A stretch of 21,173 nucleotides of DNA, from positions 1 through 21,173 of the forward strand of contig NZ_CALBWL010000002.1 of assembly GCF_937973075.1 (NCBI RefSeq). The letters run 5' to 3'. A model generated the notes under the pieces. The model made no database searches and had not been told where the DNA came from. It saw only the letters and a list, made by a program, of their open reading frames with translations. Numbering within the stretch: the first letter of the stretch is position 1; every line of letters starts with the position of its first letter. This document shows positions 1 through 6,162 of the stretch, one piece after another. The stretch comes from an uncultured Campylobacter sp. Lineage in GTDB: Bacteria; Campylobacterota; Campylobacteria; Campylobacterales; Campylobacteraceae. The position numbers were made by a program, and so were the translations under genes.

Positions 1-23
1 CGAACTTGGAGGCAAGCGAGGTG
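1..23. repeat. Terminal direct repeat, left copy
   Basis: The first 23 bases are identical, in the same orientation, to the last 23 (21151-21173). The copy lies inside the partial lipoprotein gene. It may be the overlap of a circularised contig rather than a biological repeat. Confidence 0.95.
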
Positions 24-118
24 CCGTCGCTGCTTAGATGGTGCTTCCATCCGTCGCAGCCCGCGAGTAGCAGTGTAAGTATAGCGGCAGCAACTTTTAA
101 ATTTAAAAATTTTATCAT
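1..118 (-). CDS. Thioredoxin-like lipoprotein, N-terminal part (runs off left edge)
   Basis: Thirty-nine codons are visible from the ATG at 118-116. The protein opens with a short basic N-terminus, a hydrophobic stretch and the lipobox L18-A-G-C21, so it should be exported and lipid-anchored at C21. The start overlaps the stop of the preceding ORF (ATGA, 115-118). Position after the ABC ATPase of the P19 iron locus matches the thioredoxin-like genes Cj1664/Cj1665 of C. jejuni. If the right end of the window is joined through the shared 23 bp, the frame continues with a segment ending KPLVLFFYAS, which is typical of the strand before a TlpA/thioredoxin WCxxC site. Family members act in periplasmic thiol-disulfide exchange. 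The visible 39 residues alone prove only a lipoprotein; the thioredoxin assignment is inference from context and the wrap-around. Confidence 0.7.
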   Translation of the reverse strand, partial: MIKFLNLKVAAAILTLLLAGCDGWKHHLSSDGTSLASKF

Positions 119-570
119 CTAAAACCCGCCTTTGGGCGCGCTAAATCGGCCTTTAAATTTGCGTTTGAAATTTTAAAATTTACGGCGCGATCTCTGCCGG
201 AGTTTATATCGCTATCCGCATTAGAATTTATGCCGTGACGCATGCCGCGATCCGCGCTAGAATTTATATCGCGGTATGTGTTGAAATTTATGTCTCGATA
301 TGCGTTGAGACGTATGTTGCGATCCGCGTCGAAATCTGTGCCCGTAGCGTTTCGGTTTTTAAAATTTAGACTTTTTAAATTTTGGCTTTTAAAATCTTTC
401 CCCACTCCACTCGGCGTCGCATCGGCGCTTGATCTTTTGAGACAAATGGTTTCGGCGGGACGTGCGTAGCAAAGAGCCGCACCTGCTCGCGCAAACTGCA
501 AGTGAACCCAAAAAGAGCGTGTGCAGGCGGTGAAATTTTTAAATTTTAACGTAGCTTTATTTTTCGTCAT
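115..570 (-). CDS. Doubtful ORF with 8-residue degenerate repeats, unknown function
   Basis: A 151-codon ORF starts 12 nt after the ABC ATPase stop and overlaps the lipoprotein start by 4 nt (ATGA), which is the geometry of a translationally coupled operon gene. Against this, there is no clear Shine-Dalgarno sequence before the ATG at 570. The sequence also has no signal peptide, no membrane segment and no recognisable domain, and its composition is odd (rich in N, R, D, K). Its second half (about residues 77-128) is made of degenerate 8-residue units such as NAYRDINF and NTYRDINS, encoded by the 24-nt minisatellite at 186-341. Unit lengths of 24 and 12 nt keep the frame open. It could equally be non-coding spacer that stayed open by chance. 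The equivalent C. jejuni locus has, as far as I recall, no gene here. Confidence 0.3.
   Translation of the reverse strand: MTKNKATLKFKNFTACTRSFWVHLQFARAGAALCYARPAETICLKRSSADATPSGVGKDFKSQNLKSLNFKNRNATGTDFDADRNIRLNAYRDINFNTYRDINSSADRGMRHGINSNADSDINSGRDRAVNFKISNANLKADLARPKAGFR
186..341. repeat. 24-nt degenerate minisatellite, 6.5 units
   Basis: Units lie at 186-209, 210-233, a half unit at 234-245, 246-269, 270-293, 294-317 and 318-341. The plus-strand pattern is roughly CGCGATCCGCG, then YTAGAATTTATRY. Units are contiguous with no spacers, and every length is a multiple of three. Read on the minus strand they encode 8-residue repeats in the ORF 115-570. Confidence 0.85.
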
Positions 571-582
571 GCGAGTTAAATT

Positions 583-1422
583 TTACACATCGGAATTCTG
601 CGCGCCAGAATTTTCGGCATCGAAATTTTCGCCGCCCGAATTTTGCGAGGCGGGATTTTGCTCGCTCGCAGCTTCGGTGCTAGAGCTTTGCGAAGCGCTT
701 TTGTTTGGATTGCGATCTGAAATTTTATCCTGTGAGCCGAGATTATGCTTCATCGTGCTTTGATCTAAAAGTTCTATTCGATCGAGCTTGCCATGTCTTA
801 GGCGCACCACTTTGTCGGCAAATTTACCGAGCTCTTCGTTGTGTGTGACCAAAAGCAGCGTCTTGCCCTCGCTGCGAAGCGTCTGAAAGAGCTGCAAAAC
901 CACGCGCTCGTTGGCTTCGTCGAGGTTGCCCGTAGGCTCGTCGGCGATGATAATATCGGGGTCATTGATGAGTGCGCGCGCGATGCAGACACGCTGCTGC
1001 TCGCCGCCGCTAAGCTCGCTAGGGCGGTGCGTGATGCGGTGCCCGAGCCCCACTTTCTCAAGTGCTGCCTTGGCGCTGTCCTCGTCCACGCAGCTGTGGT
1101 AGTATTGATTTAACATAACGTTTTCGACGGCCGTTAGATAGGGGATTAGGTGAAACTGCTGAAACACGAGACCGATCTTTTTGCGGCGAAATTCTAAAAT
1201 TTGCTCGTCGTTTAGCGCGCTCGCGTCGGCTCCGCCCAGGATATATCTGCCCGCGGTGGGGGTGTCCATCAGGCTTAGGATATTTACGAGCGTGCTCTTG
1301 CCGCTGCCGCTTGGGCCCATTATGCTGACCCACTCGCCGCTTAAAACGTCGAAGCTGATATTATCGAGAGCCTTAACCTCGCCGAAGTATTTGCAGATGC
1401 CTTCAAATTTTAAAATTTCCAT
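583..1422 (-). CDS. ABC transporter ATPase of the P19 iron locus (LolD/MacB type)
   Basis: Cytoplasmic ATPase expected to drive the two FtsX/MacB-like permeases encoded just upstream. Visible motifs, in order: Walker A G36-PSGSGKS-T44, Q-loop Q88, signature L137-SGGE-Q142, Walker B I157-IIADE-E162, D-loop N166-L-D168 and H-loop H194. The spacing is typical of the LolD/MacB/FtsE branch. The start at 1422 lies 1 nt after the permease stop, with AGGGA before it. The domain ends near residue 222. The remaining ~55 residues are a Ser/Asn/Glu/Ala-rich low-complexity tail partly encoded by 15-nt tandem repeats (593-667), unusual for this family. The position equals Cj1663 of C. jejuni. The transported substrate is not evident from sequence; iron-related export or protein/redox support is inferred from the locus. 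Confidence 0.9.
   Translation of the reverse strand: MEILKFEGICKYFGEVKALDNISFDVLSGEWVSIMGPSGSGKSTLVNILSLMDTPTAGRYILGGADASALNDEQILEFRRKKIGLVFQQFHLIPYLTAVENVMLNQYYHSCVDEDSAKAALEKVGLGHRITHRPSELSGGEQQRVCIARALINDPDIIIADEPTGNLDEANERVVLQLFQTLRSEGKTLLLVTHNEELGKFADKVVRLRHGKLDRIELLDQSTMKHNLGSQDKISDRNPNKSASQSSSTEAASEQNPASQNSGGENFDAENSGAQNSDV
593..667. repeat. 15-nt tandem repeat in the ATPase 3' end
   Basis: Five contiguous units (593-607, 608-622, 623-637, 638-652, 653-667) share a plus-strand pattern GAATTTTSNGNNNCC/G. On the minus strand they encode 5-residue repeats of the kind AENSG / SQNSG in the C-terminal tail. The unit GAATTTTGCGAGGC resembles units in the ccsBA linker (13635-13830). Confidence 0.8.
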
Positions 1423-1423
1423 G

Positions 1424-2557
1424 TCATTCCCTTAATAGATTCGCTAAATTCGGATTCAGCGCCTTTTTGATCGGATAGTAGCTTGCCGCGAGCGCAAAAA
1501 TCAGGCTCAGCGCGACCGCCGCAAAGAGGCTAATCAGCCTAAAATCCACGCTGCTTGAAAATATCAGATGCCCCAGTAAGATCGCGAGCAGGTATCCCAC
1601 GAATACTCCAGCTAGCGAGCCTGCGACGCAGACGGTTAAAATTTCGCTCAGGATCAGGTGGAGCAAATTTTGTTTGCTCGCGCCGATTGCGCGGATGAGC
1701 GCAAACTCTTTGATGCGCGAAAGCAGGATCGAGCTAAGGCTCGTGTTGATGCAGACCGAGGTGATCAGAAGGATTGTAATGCCGATAAGAAGCATCAAAA
1801 GCTTGATTTTGTTTAAGATGATGCCCTGGGTCTTGGATACCTTGCCGATCGGCGCGAAGCTCATCTGCGCATCGCTTAGACTTTTTGAAATTTCGCTAAG
1901 CTGCTTAAAATCGCCGCTTACGATCGCTTCGGCGTAATTTACCTGCGCAGGCTGATTTAAAATTTTTTGCGCTAGCGGCAGCGATATTAGCAGCATACCG
2001 TCCTCTTTCTGCCCGTCATAGACGATGCCTTTTATCTTTACCTTGCTCGTTTCGTTTGAGCCGATCGGCGTGATCTCGATACTATCGCCGAGCTTCGCGC
2101 CCAAAAGTTTGGCGAGATCCTGCCCGATGAGCGCGTTTTTATCGTCGAAATCCACGCCTATAAATGAACCCTCTTTAAGATCCAAAAACGGCATCGTATC
2201 GCGCAGAGAGGAGAAATTTACTCCCATGATGATGCCTGAATTGACGCCTAAATTTGCGCTGCCGAAAAGATATTTATTCGCGCTTTTTAGAGCTGGAATT
2301 TTAGCAAATTTCGCATCGAGCGCCGCTTCGTCCATATGGGAATTTTCTAAATTTGCGGGGCTTACGATTAAATTTGCGCCGTAGCTGTTTAACTCGCTGG
2401 CGACCTTTTTATCGATGTCGGCGTAGATATTTACGAACGCCGCGCAAACCGCGCTACCTAGCATGATCGCGACGAAAATCACGAAGCTGCGGATGCCGCT
2501 GTTGATGATACTTTTAAAGATCGCGCCTCTAAAAAACGCGCCGTTATTTCCTACCAT
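1424..2557 (-). CDS. ABC permease 2 of the P19 locus (FtsX/MacB-like)
   Basis: A 377-residue inner-membrane protein with MacB/FtsX architecture: one N-terminal membrane segment (about 24-45), a large periplasmic domain (about 46-250), then three C-terminal membrane helices (about 255-280, 300-335, 340-362). The cytoplasmic loop with LLSRIKEFALIRAIGAS is the FtsX-family coupling region that contacts the ATPase. It overlaps the end of the upstream permease by 14 nt. GGAGG lies a suitable distance before the ATG at 2557, inside the upstream gene, so this start is well supported. It is paired with the permease at 2544-3788 and the ATPase at 583-1422, matching Cj1662. Such permeases usually work by mechanotransmission or extrusion rather than classical uptake; the substrate here is unknown. 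Confidence 0.88.
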   Translation of the reverse strand: MVGNNGAFFRGAIFKSIINSGIRSFVIFVAIMLGSAVCAAFVNIYADIDKKVASELNSYGANLIVSPANLENSHMDEAALDAKFAKIPALKSANKYLFGSANLGVNSGIIMGVNFSSLRDTMPFLDLKEGSFIGVDFDDKNALIGQDLAKLLGAKLGDSIEITPIGSNETSKVKIKGIVYDGQKEDGMLLISLPLAQKILNQPAQVNYAEAIVSGDFKQLSEISKSLSDAQMSFAPIGKVSKTQGIILNKIKLLMLLIGITILLITSVCINTSLSSILLSRIKEFALIRAIGASKQNLLHLILSEILTVCVAGSLAGVFVGYLLAILLGHLIFSSSVDFRLISLFAAVALSLIFALAASYYPIKKALNPNLANLLRE

Positions 2558-3788
2558 AAAGCACCTCCGCAGGCAGTAGTTTGATTACTCCGCGTAGCGG
2601 CAAGATCGAGCCGATAATGCAAATAAGAAGTCCAAAGACGATGCTAAGCGGAAAGACCATAAGCGAGACGCCGATAAAGGAGCCAAAAATTTGATACGCG
2701 ATCGCCCAGCTAAGCGCGTAGCCCACGACTGCGCCCACGAGTGAGCTTGCTACGCAGATGACGAAAATTTCGGCGGCGAACTGGATATAGATCATAAAGT
2801 TGCTCGCTCCCAGCGCCTTAAGCAAGCCGATCTCTTTTTTGCGCTTGTAAATTTCGCTGCTTAGCAGGCTCGTGATGCAGATGCTTGAAATCAGCAGAGA
2901 TAAGATACTTACGACGCCCATTAAATTTTGAATTTTTTTCGTGATGCCGCTTTGAGCTTCGCTGACGCTAAGCACCGCCTTAGCAGTTGCATTTGGATAC
3001 TCCTCGGTGATCTGATATGCGATGGAGCTAACGTATGCTGAGCAGTACCATGTGTCGTATTCTGTGGCGTCCAGGTTATCGAGGCTCCTTCTTGCCTTTA
3101 CGGACAGATCGTCTTCAGGGATCGTCATGGCGCTAACTTCTGCCTTGGCGATGAGGCCCTCTTTGTGCGTTAGCTTTTGTACCAGAGATAAATTTGCGAT
3201 CAGCTTTTTGGCTTCATCCTCCGCGCCGTGCAAAATCCCAACAACCTTAACCTCATAATCTCCAAGCTTAACCGTATCGCCGATCTTAAGCCCCAGCCCG
3301 TCTCCTGCTAGTACCTCGTCATCGGCGCCGTCTTTTACCCACTGCCCCTCTACACTCCAAAACGGATAGAGCGAGCGTACGCCCGATCTGAAATCAGGCT
3401 CGTCGCTAACGCCCACGTCCTTTTCAAAGTAGGTCCCCACGACGTCGTAATTCCCTGCGCGGGTAGTTAAAAAGGGTGCAAAGGCAGTGATATTGTTGCG
3501 CCAAAAAATTTCTTTGATCTTATGCAGCTCGCTCTCTTTTAAAAAATCATCGTTTTTAAGCGGCGAGTATTCACGCCCGCCGATCTCGATACTTAGGCTT
3601 TGCGAGCGCGGTAGCACGACGATATTCGAGCCGTAGCTGCGTAGCTCCTTAGCGACCTGATCGCCGATTTTTAGCGTGATATTTAGCATGCAAGCGATCA
3701 GCGAGACCGATAAAAATATCGTCAAAAACGCTAAAATTTTGCTATCCCTGGAGTTTAAAATGGAGGATTTGATGATGCGTAAAAACAT
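2544..3788 (-). CDS. ABC permease 1 of the P19 locus (FtsX/MacB-like)
   Basis: A 414-residue inner-membrane protein. It has an N-terminal membrane segment (about 18-40), a periplasmic MacB-type domain (about 41-285), and three C-terminal helices (about 288-312, 335-365, 380-402) with the FtsX-family loop YKRKKEIGLLKALGAS between the first two. The start ATG shares one base with the stop of the DUF2318 gene (TAATG at 3788), so translation is probably coupled. It forms a heteromeric transporter with the following permease and ATPase. Position and family match Cj1661 of C. jejuni. The function is inferred to support iron uptake from the locus; nothing in the sequence names a substrate. Confidence 0.88.
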   Translation of the reverse strand: MFLRIIKSSILNSRDSKILAFLTIFLSVSLIACMLNITLKIGDQVAKELRSYGSNIVVLPRSQSLSIEIGGREYSPLKNDDFLKESELHKIKEIFWRNNITAFAPFLTTRAGNYDVVGTYFEKDVGVSDEPDFRSGVRSLYPFWSVEGQWVKDGADDEVLAGDGLGLKIGDTVKLGDYEVKVVGILHGAEDEAKKLIANLSLVQKLTHKEGLIAKAEVSAMTIPEDDLSVKARRSLDNLDATEYDTWYCSAYVSSIAYQITEEYPNATAKAVLSVSEAQSGITKKIQNLMGVVSILSLLISSICITSLLSSEIYKRKKEIGLLKALGASNFMIYIQFAAEIFVICVASSLVGAVVGYALSWAIAYQIFGSFIGVSLMVFPLSIVFGLLICIIGSILPLRGVIKLLPAEVLYGRK

Positions 3789-5206
3789 TATTTAAGCTCC
3801 TTTAGCGTGCCGTTTTCATCTACATAGCGCTCGGGGTGCGCGATAAAGGCGTTTGCATTAGCTTCGCTTTCGAAAAAGTAGGTGCGTCCGTAGTAAAGAT
3901 AGCTAAATTTAGAGGTGTTTAAAATTTCTTTTCTACTGACCGGATCGATCACCTTTTTATCCACGATCTCAGAGAAATAGGACGCGCCGTCCTCGATCGT
4001 CTTAAGCGCGATGACGATATTTTGCCCCTCTAGCTTATAATCCAGCGGAATCGGATTGCAGCCGCCAAGCTTGCCGACGCTCGGCAAAAAGATACGCACG
4101 TTGCAAGCGATGCAGATAAGCTCGTCGCCTTTTTTGATATAGCCCATATCGCCGCAGATCGAGCACGCGTCAAAAACCGCGACCGGGGCAAATTTGTCCG
4201 TGAAGCGGTTTAGTAGAAAAAACCTGACCTTATGCCCGTCGTCGGTAACGTAGGCAAAGCGGTGCAGCTTGCCGTCCTTTACGATGTTCGCATCGATTAT
4301 GAATTCCGCGCCTTGCGGCTCGATAATCTTAGGCTCATCGATCGTAGGCGGTTTTGAGGCGACCAAGATATAATAAAGTCCCAAAAAGCTGATTAAAACC
4401 CCAAGCGATAAGATCAGGCTAAAATCTCTAAAAATGGCAAATCTGCCCGCTTTAACCTCTCTAAATTTTATAATGTCCGCTTCGCGAGGCACTCGACTTG
4501 GCGCACGAAATGCCGTAAGTAGCGCAATTAGCGCGGCTATAAGGCAAAGAGTTAGCGTCAGATAGGAGTTGTTGTAGTGGATGATTTTGGCGATGACGCT
4601 TAGAAACTCGGACGAGCCGATCGCGTTTGAAAGTCCCTCAAAACCCTTCGCAGCTAGCGCTTTGGGTGCGTCCGCCTGGCGCAGATCAAGACCTAAAAAG
4701 CCGATTTTGGCTATGAAGGCAAACGCCCATGCAAGAGTAAACGACGCTAGCTTTGCGCCTCTGCTCGCGCGCGCTAGAGCTGAGCGATAAATAAAATAGA
4801 ATAAAATGAGCGCCAGCGCACCTAAAACCGCCATAAAGAGGTTAGTTAGGCTGAAGCTGTCCAGTAGCTCGCCGGAGAAAATTTTAAAATTCATCCCTAT
4901 GAAGCGGTATTCAAATCCATACGCGCAACCAAGAGCAAAAATAACCGCGGCGGTAAGATAAAAACGCTTAAGCTTAAATGCAAACAGCAGTGCCAGCAGC
5001 GCTAAAAGTGCGAGCGCATCAAATACGATCTTGCCCGTATCAGCGTTTGCCGAGCGCACAAATGCACTAAAGCACAGCGCCCCAAATGCAGCCCCCAAAA
5101 GCGCGGGCAAAAACGATGCGCTGATAAAGCGCCTGCCGCCCAGATACACACTTAAAAACGCGAGCGGAAACAGAGCCAAGCTAACGTGATAAAAAAATAT
5201 CGTCAT
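3788..5206 (-). CDS. DUF2318 multi-pass membrane protein with C-terminal YHS-like domain
   Basis: A 472-residue protein. Residues 1-285 hold about eight hydrophobic segments. Residues ~290-400 are a DUF2318 domain with the cysteine pairs C348-S-I-C351 and C365-I-A-C368 and the following GGC383-NP, likely metal or redox ligands on the periplasmic side. Residues ~415-465 look like a YHS domain (DPVSRKE, then FSYLYYGRTYFFESE, then HPERYV). However, the cysteines usual in DPVCG and in the CSEGC region are replaced by Ser/Glu/Asn. The start is taken as the ATG at 5206, not the adjacent TTG at 5209, because AGGA at 5213-5216 is then 6 nt away. The family travels with FTR1/P19 systems (Cj1660 position); a role in periplasmic metal or electron handling is inference. 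The last base of its TAA is the first base of the next ATG. Confidence 0.85.
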   Translation of the reverse strand: MTIFFYHVSLALFPLAFLSVYLGGRRFISASFLPALLGAAFGALCFSAFVRSANADTGKIVFDALALLALLALLFAFKLKRFYLTAAVIFALGCAYGFEYRFIGMNFKIFSGELLDSFSLTNLFMAVLGALALILFYFIYRSALARASRGAKLASFTLAWAFAFIAKIGFLGLDLRQADAPKALAAKGFEGLSNAIGSSEFLSVIAKIIHYNNSYLTLTLCLIAALIALLTAFRAPSRVPREADIIKFREVKAGRFAIFRDFSLILSLGVLISFLGLYYILVASKPPTIDEPKIIEPQGAEFIIDANIVKDGKLHRFAYVTDDGHKVRFFLLNRFTDKFAPVAVFDACSICGDMGYIKKGDELICIACNVRIFLPSVGKLGGCNPIPLDYKLEGQNIVIALKTIEDGASYFSEIVDKKVIDPVSRKEILNTSKFSYLYYGRTYFFESEANANAFIAHPERYVDENGTLKELK

Positions 5207-5254
5207 CAAAAATCCTCATCGAGCCTAATGCGCGTAAATCGCCTATAATTGCTT

Positions 5255-5447
5255 AAATTTTAAAATTTTAAAACCTACGCCGCTTTGTAAATTTTAAAAT
5301 TTCAAATCCGCTTGCAAAAAATTTGCAACGGCAAGAGCCGCCCGCAAAGAGAAATTTCGCCTCGCTCTTGCTTTTGTTTTGTCTCGCCCTCGCGCTGCGC
5401 TAAATTTAAAATTTTAAAATTCCAAGCCTCTTGAAATTTTAAAATTT
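5255..5447. repeat. Cluster of AAATTTTAAAATTT palindromes
   Basis: Perfect 14-nt copies start at 5255, 5289 and 5434, and a 13/14 copy lies near 5408. Single perfect copies elsewhere start at 168, 1405 (codons 2-6 of the ATPase gene) and 21049. The sequence is its own reverse complement. Confidence 0.85.
5331..5371. repeat. Inverted repeat, 8-bp arms
   Basis: GCAAGAGC at 5331-5338 pairs perfectly with GCTCTTGC at 5364-5371 across a 25-nt loop. A T-rich run follows on the plus strand, but no plus-strand gene ends here, so its purpose is unclear. Confidence 0.5.
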
Positions 5448-5586
5448 GCCGCAGCTAAAAGATTCGTAAGCTTAAACGCATTGAAGCAAAACGATACGCT
5501 TTGGCTGCGGCGTAGCGATTAAATTTTAAATGGGCTAAAGTAACCCGCCTTAAATTTAAAGCGTGCGGCTAAACTAAATACCGCTA

Positions 5587-5618
5587 GAGCTCCGCCGAAA
5601 ACGGACTCGGCAGAGCCC
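5587..5618 (-). terminator. Hairpin just after p19 (terminator or attenuator)
   Basis: Arms 5587-5598 and 5607-5618 pair at 10 of 12 positions (core GCTC and GCCGA paired with TCGGC and GAGC) around an 8-nt loop. It lies 9 nt past the p19 stop. The downstream minus-strand sequence is only moderately T-rich, so partial read-through into the DUF2318 operon is possible. Confidence 0.5.
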
Positions 5619-5626
5619 AATACGAT

Positions 5627-6148
5627 TTACTCTTTAGGAGCGCCTGTGTATTGGAAGGTGTATTTAACCGAGAATGGCTCCCACCATTTGCCTACGCCGG
5701 TCGCTTTGTCCGCGTGGCGTCCGAATCCGTTGGCGCTTGGATTTTCGATGTTATAGGTTAGCTCGTAGTTGCCTACGCCGTTTACCATCTTGATATTGGC
5801 GCCGTAGTGAGGGCCGTCGCTAGCTACCATCGGCATGAAATTTCCCTTTTGGATCTTGCCGGTATCTAGGTTTTTAAGCACGTAAGCGATCTTTAGATAA
5901 GGGATCCATTCGCCCTCGCCAAATCCGTTTGCGTTGCCTTTAATGGCGTGGATGTCTGCCTCAAGGTGGATGTCCGCCTTGCTAGGAGCTAGATCAATGC
6001 CTTTAGGCTCCATATCGATAGGCTGAAGATAAACTGCCGCGATCTCCATTCCATTTTGCTCAATCGGCTCGCCGATTGGATGCTCTCCCGCCATTGCTAT
6101 AACAGAGGCTAGGCTTAGTGCCAACATACCTGAAAAAATCTTTTTCAT
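5627..6148 (-). CDS. p19: Periplasmic iron-transport protein P19
   Basis: A 173-residue protein with a signal peptide (hydrophobic 8-18, cleavage near AMA20|GEH). The mature part matches the P19/FetP (Tpd) family, periplasmic copper/iron-binding dimers that work with FTR1-type permeases. Candidate metal ligands visible are M46, H61, E63, H67, M107, H114 and H145, in the segments ADIHLEADIHA, NFMPMVASDGPHYG and GFGRHADK. Length is usual for the family. It begins 14 nt after the FTR1 stop with a strong AAGGAG, so the two are co-transcribed from the promoter near 8146. In Campylobacter this system is iron-repressed and supports iron acquisition. A hairpin follows the stop. Identification is firm; the exact ligand set is inferred from the family. 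Confidence 0.95.
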   Translation of the reverse strand: MKKIFSGMLALSLASVIAMAGEHPIGEPIEQNGMEIAAVYLQPIDMEPKGIDLAPSKADIHLEADIHAIKGNANGFGEGEWIPYLKIAYVLKNLDTGKIQKGNFMPMVASDGPHYGANIKMVNGVGNYELTYNIENPSANGFGRHADKATGVGKWWEPFSVKYTFQYTGAPKE

Positions 6149-6162
6149 CTTTTCTCTCCTTA

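Larger units (their letters stand above)
5207..5626. other. Gene-free AT-rich spacer between p19 and the DUF2318 operon
   Basis: About 420 bp with no credible ORF. It holds three perfect copies of the palindrome AAATTTTAAAATTT (5255, 5289, 5434) and a near copy at 5408. It also has an inverted repeat (5331-5371) and a terminator-like hairpin next to the p19 stop (5587-5618). A promoter for the DUF2318 operon may lie here, but I could not pick a convincing minus-strand -10 box. AGGA at 5213-5216 is the ribosome binding site that favours the ATG at 5206. Confidence 0.7.

Noticed and set aside
186..341. CRISPR array
   Set aside because: Repeats are contiguous 24-nt degenerate units with no unique spacers, and no cas genes are present.
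242..469. Plus-strand ORFs in the left spacer (242-469, 521-763)
   Set aside because: They are antisense readings of the minisatellite and of the ATPase tail repeat; no ribosome site or domain.
5207..5209. TTG start for the DUF2318 gene
   Set aside because: The ATG directly after it has better spacing to AGGA at 5213-5216.
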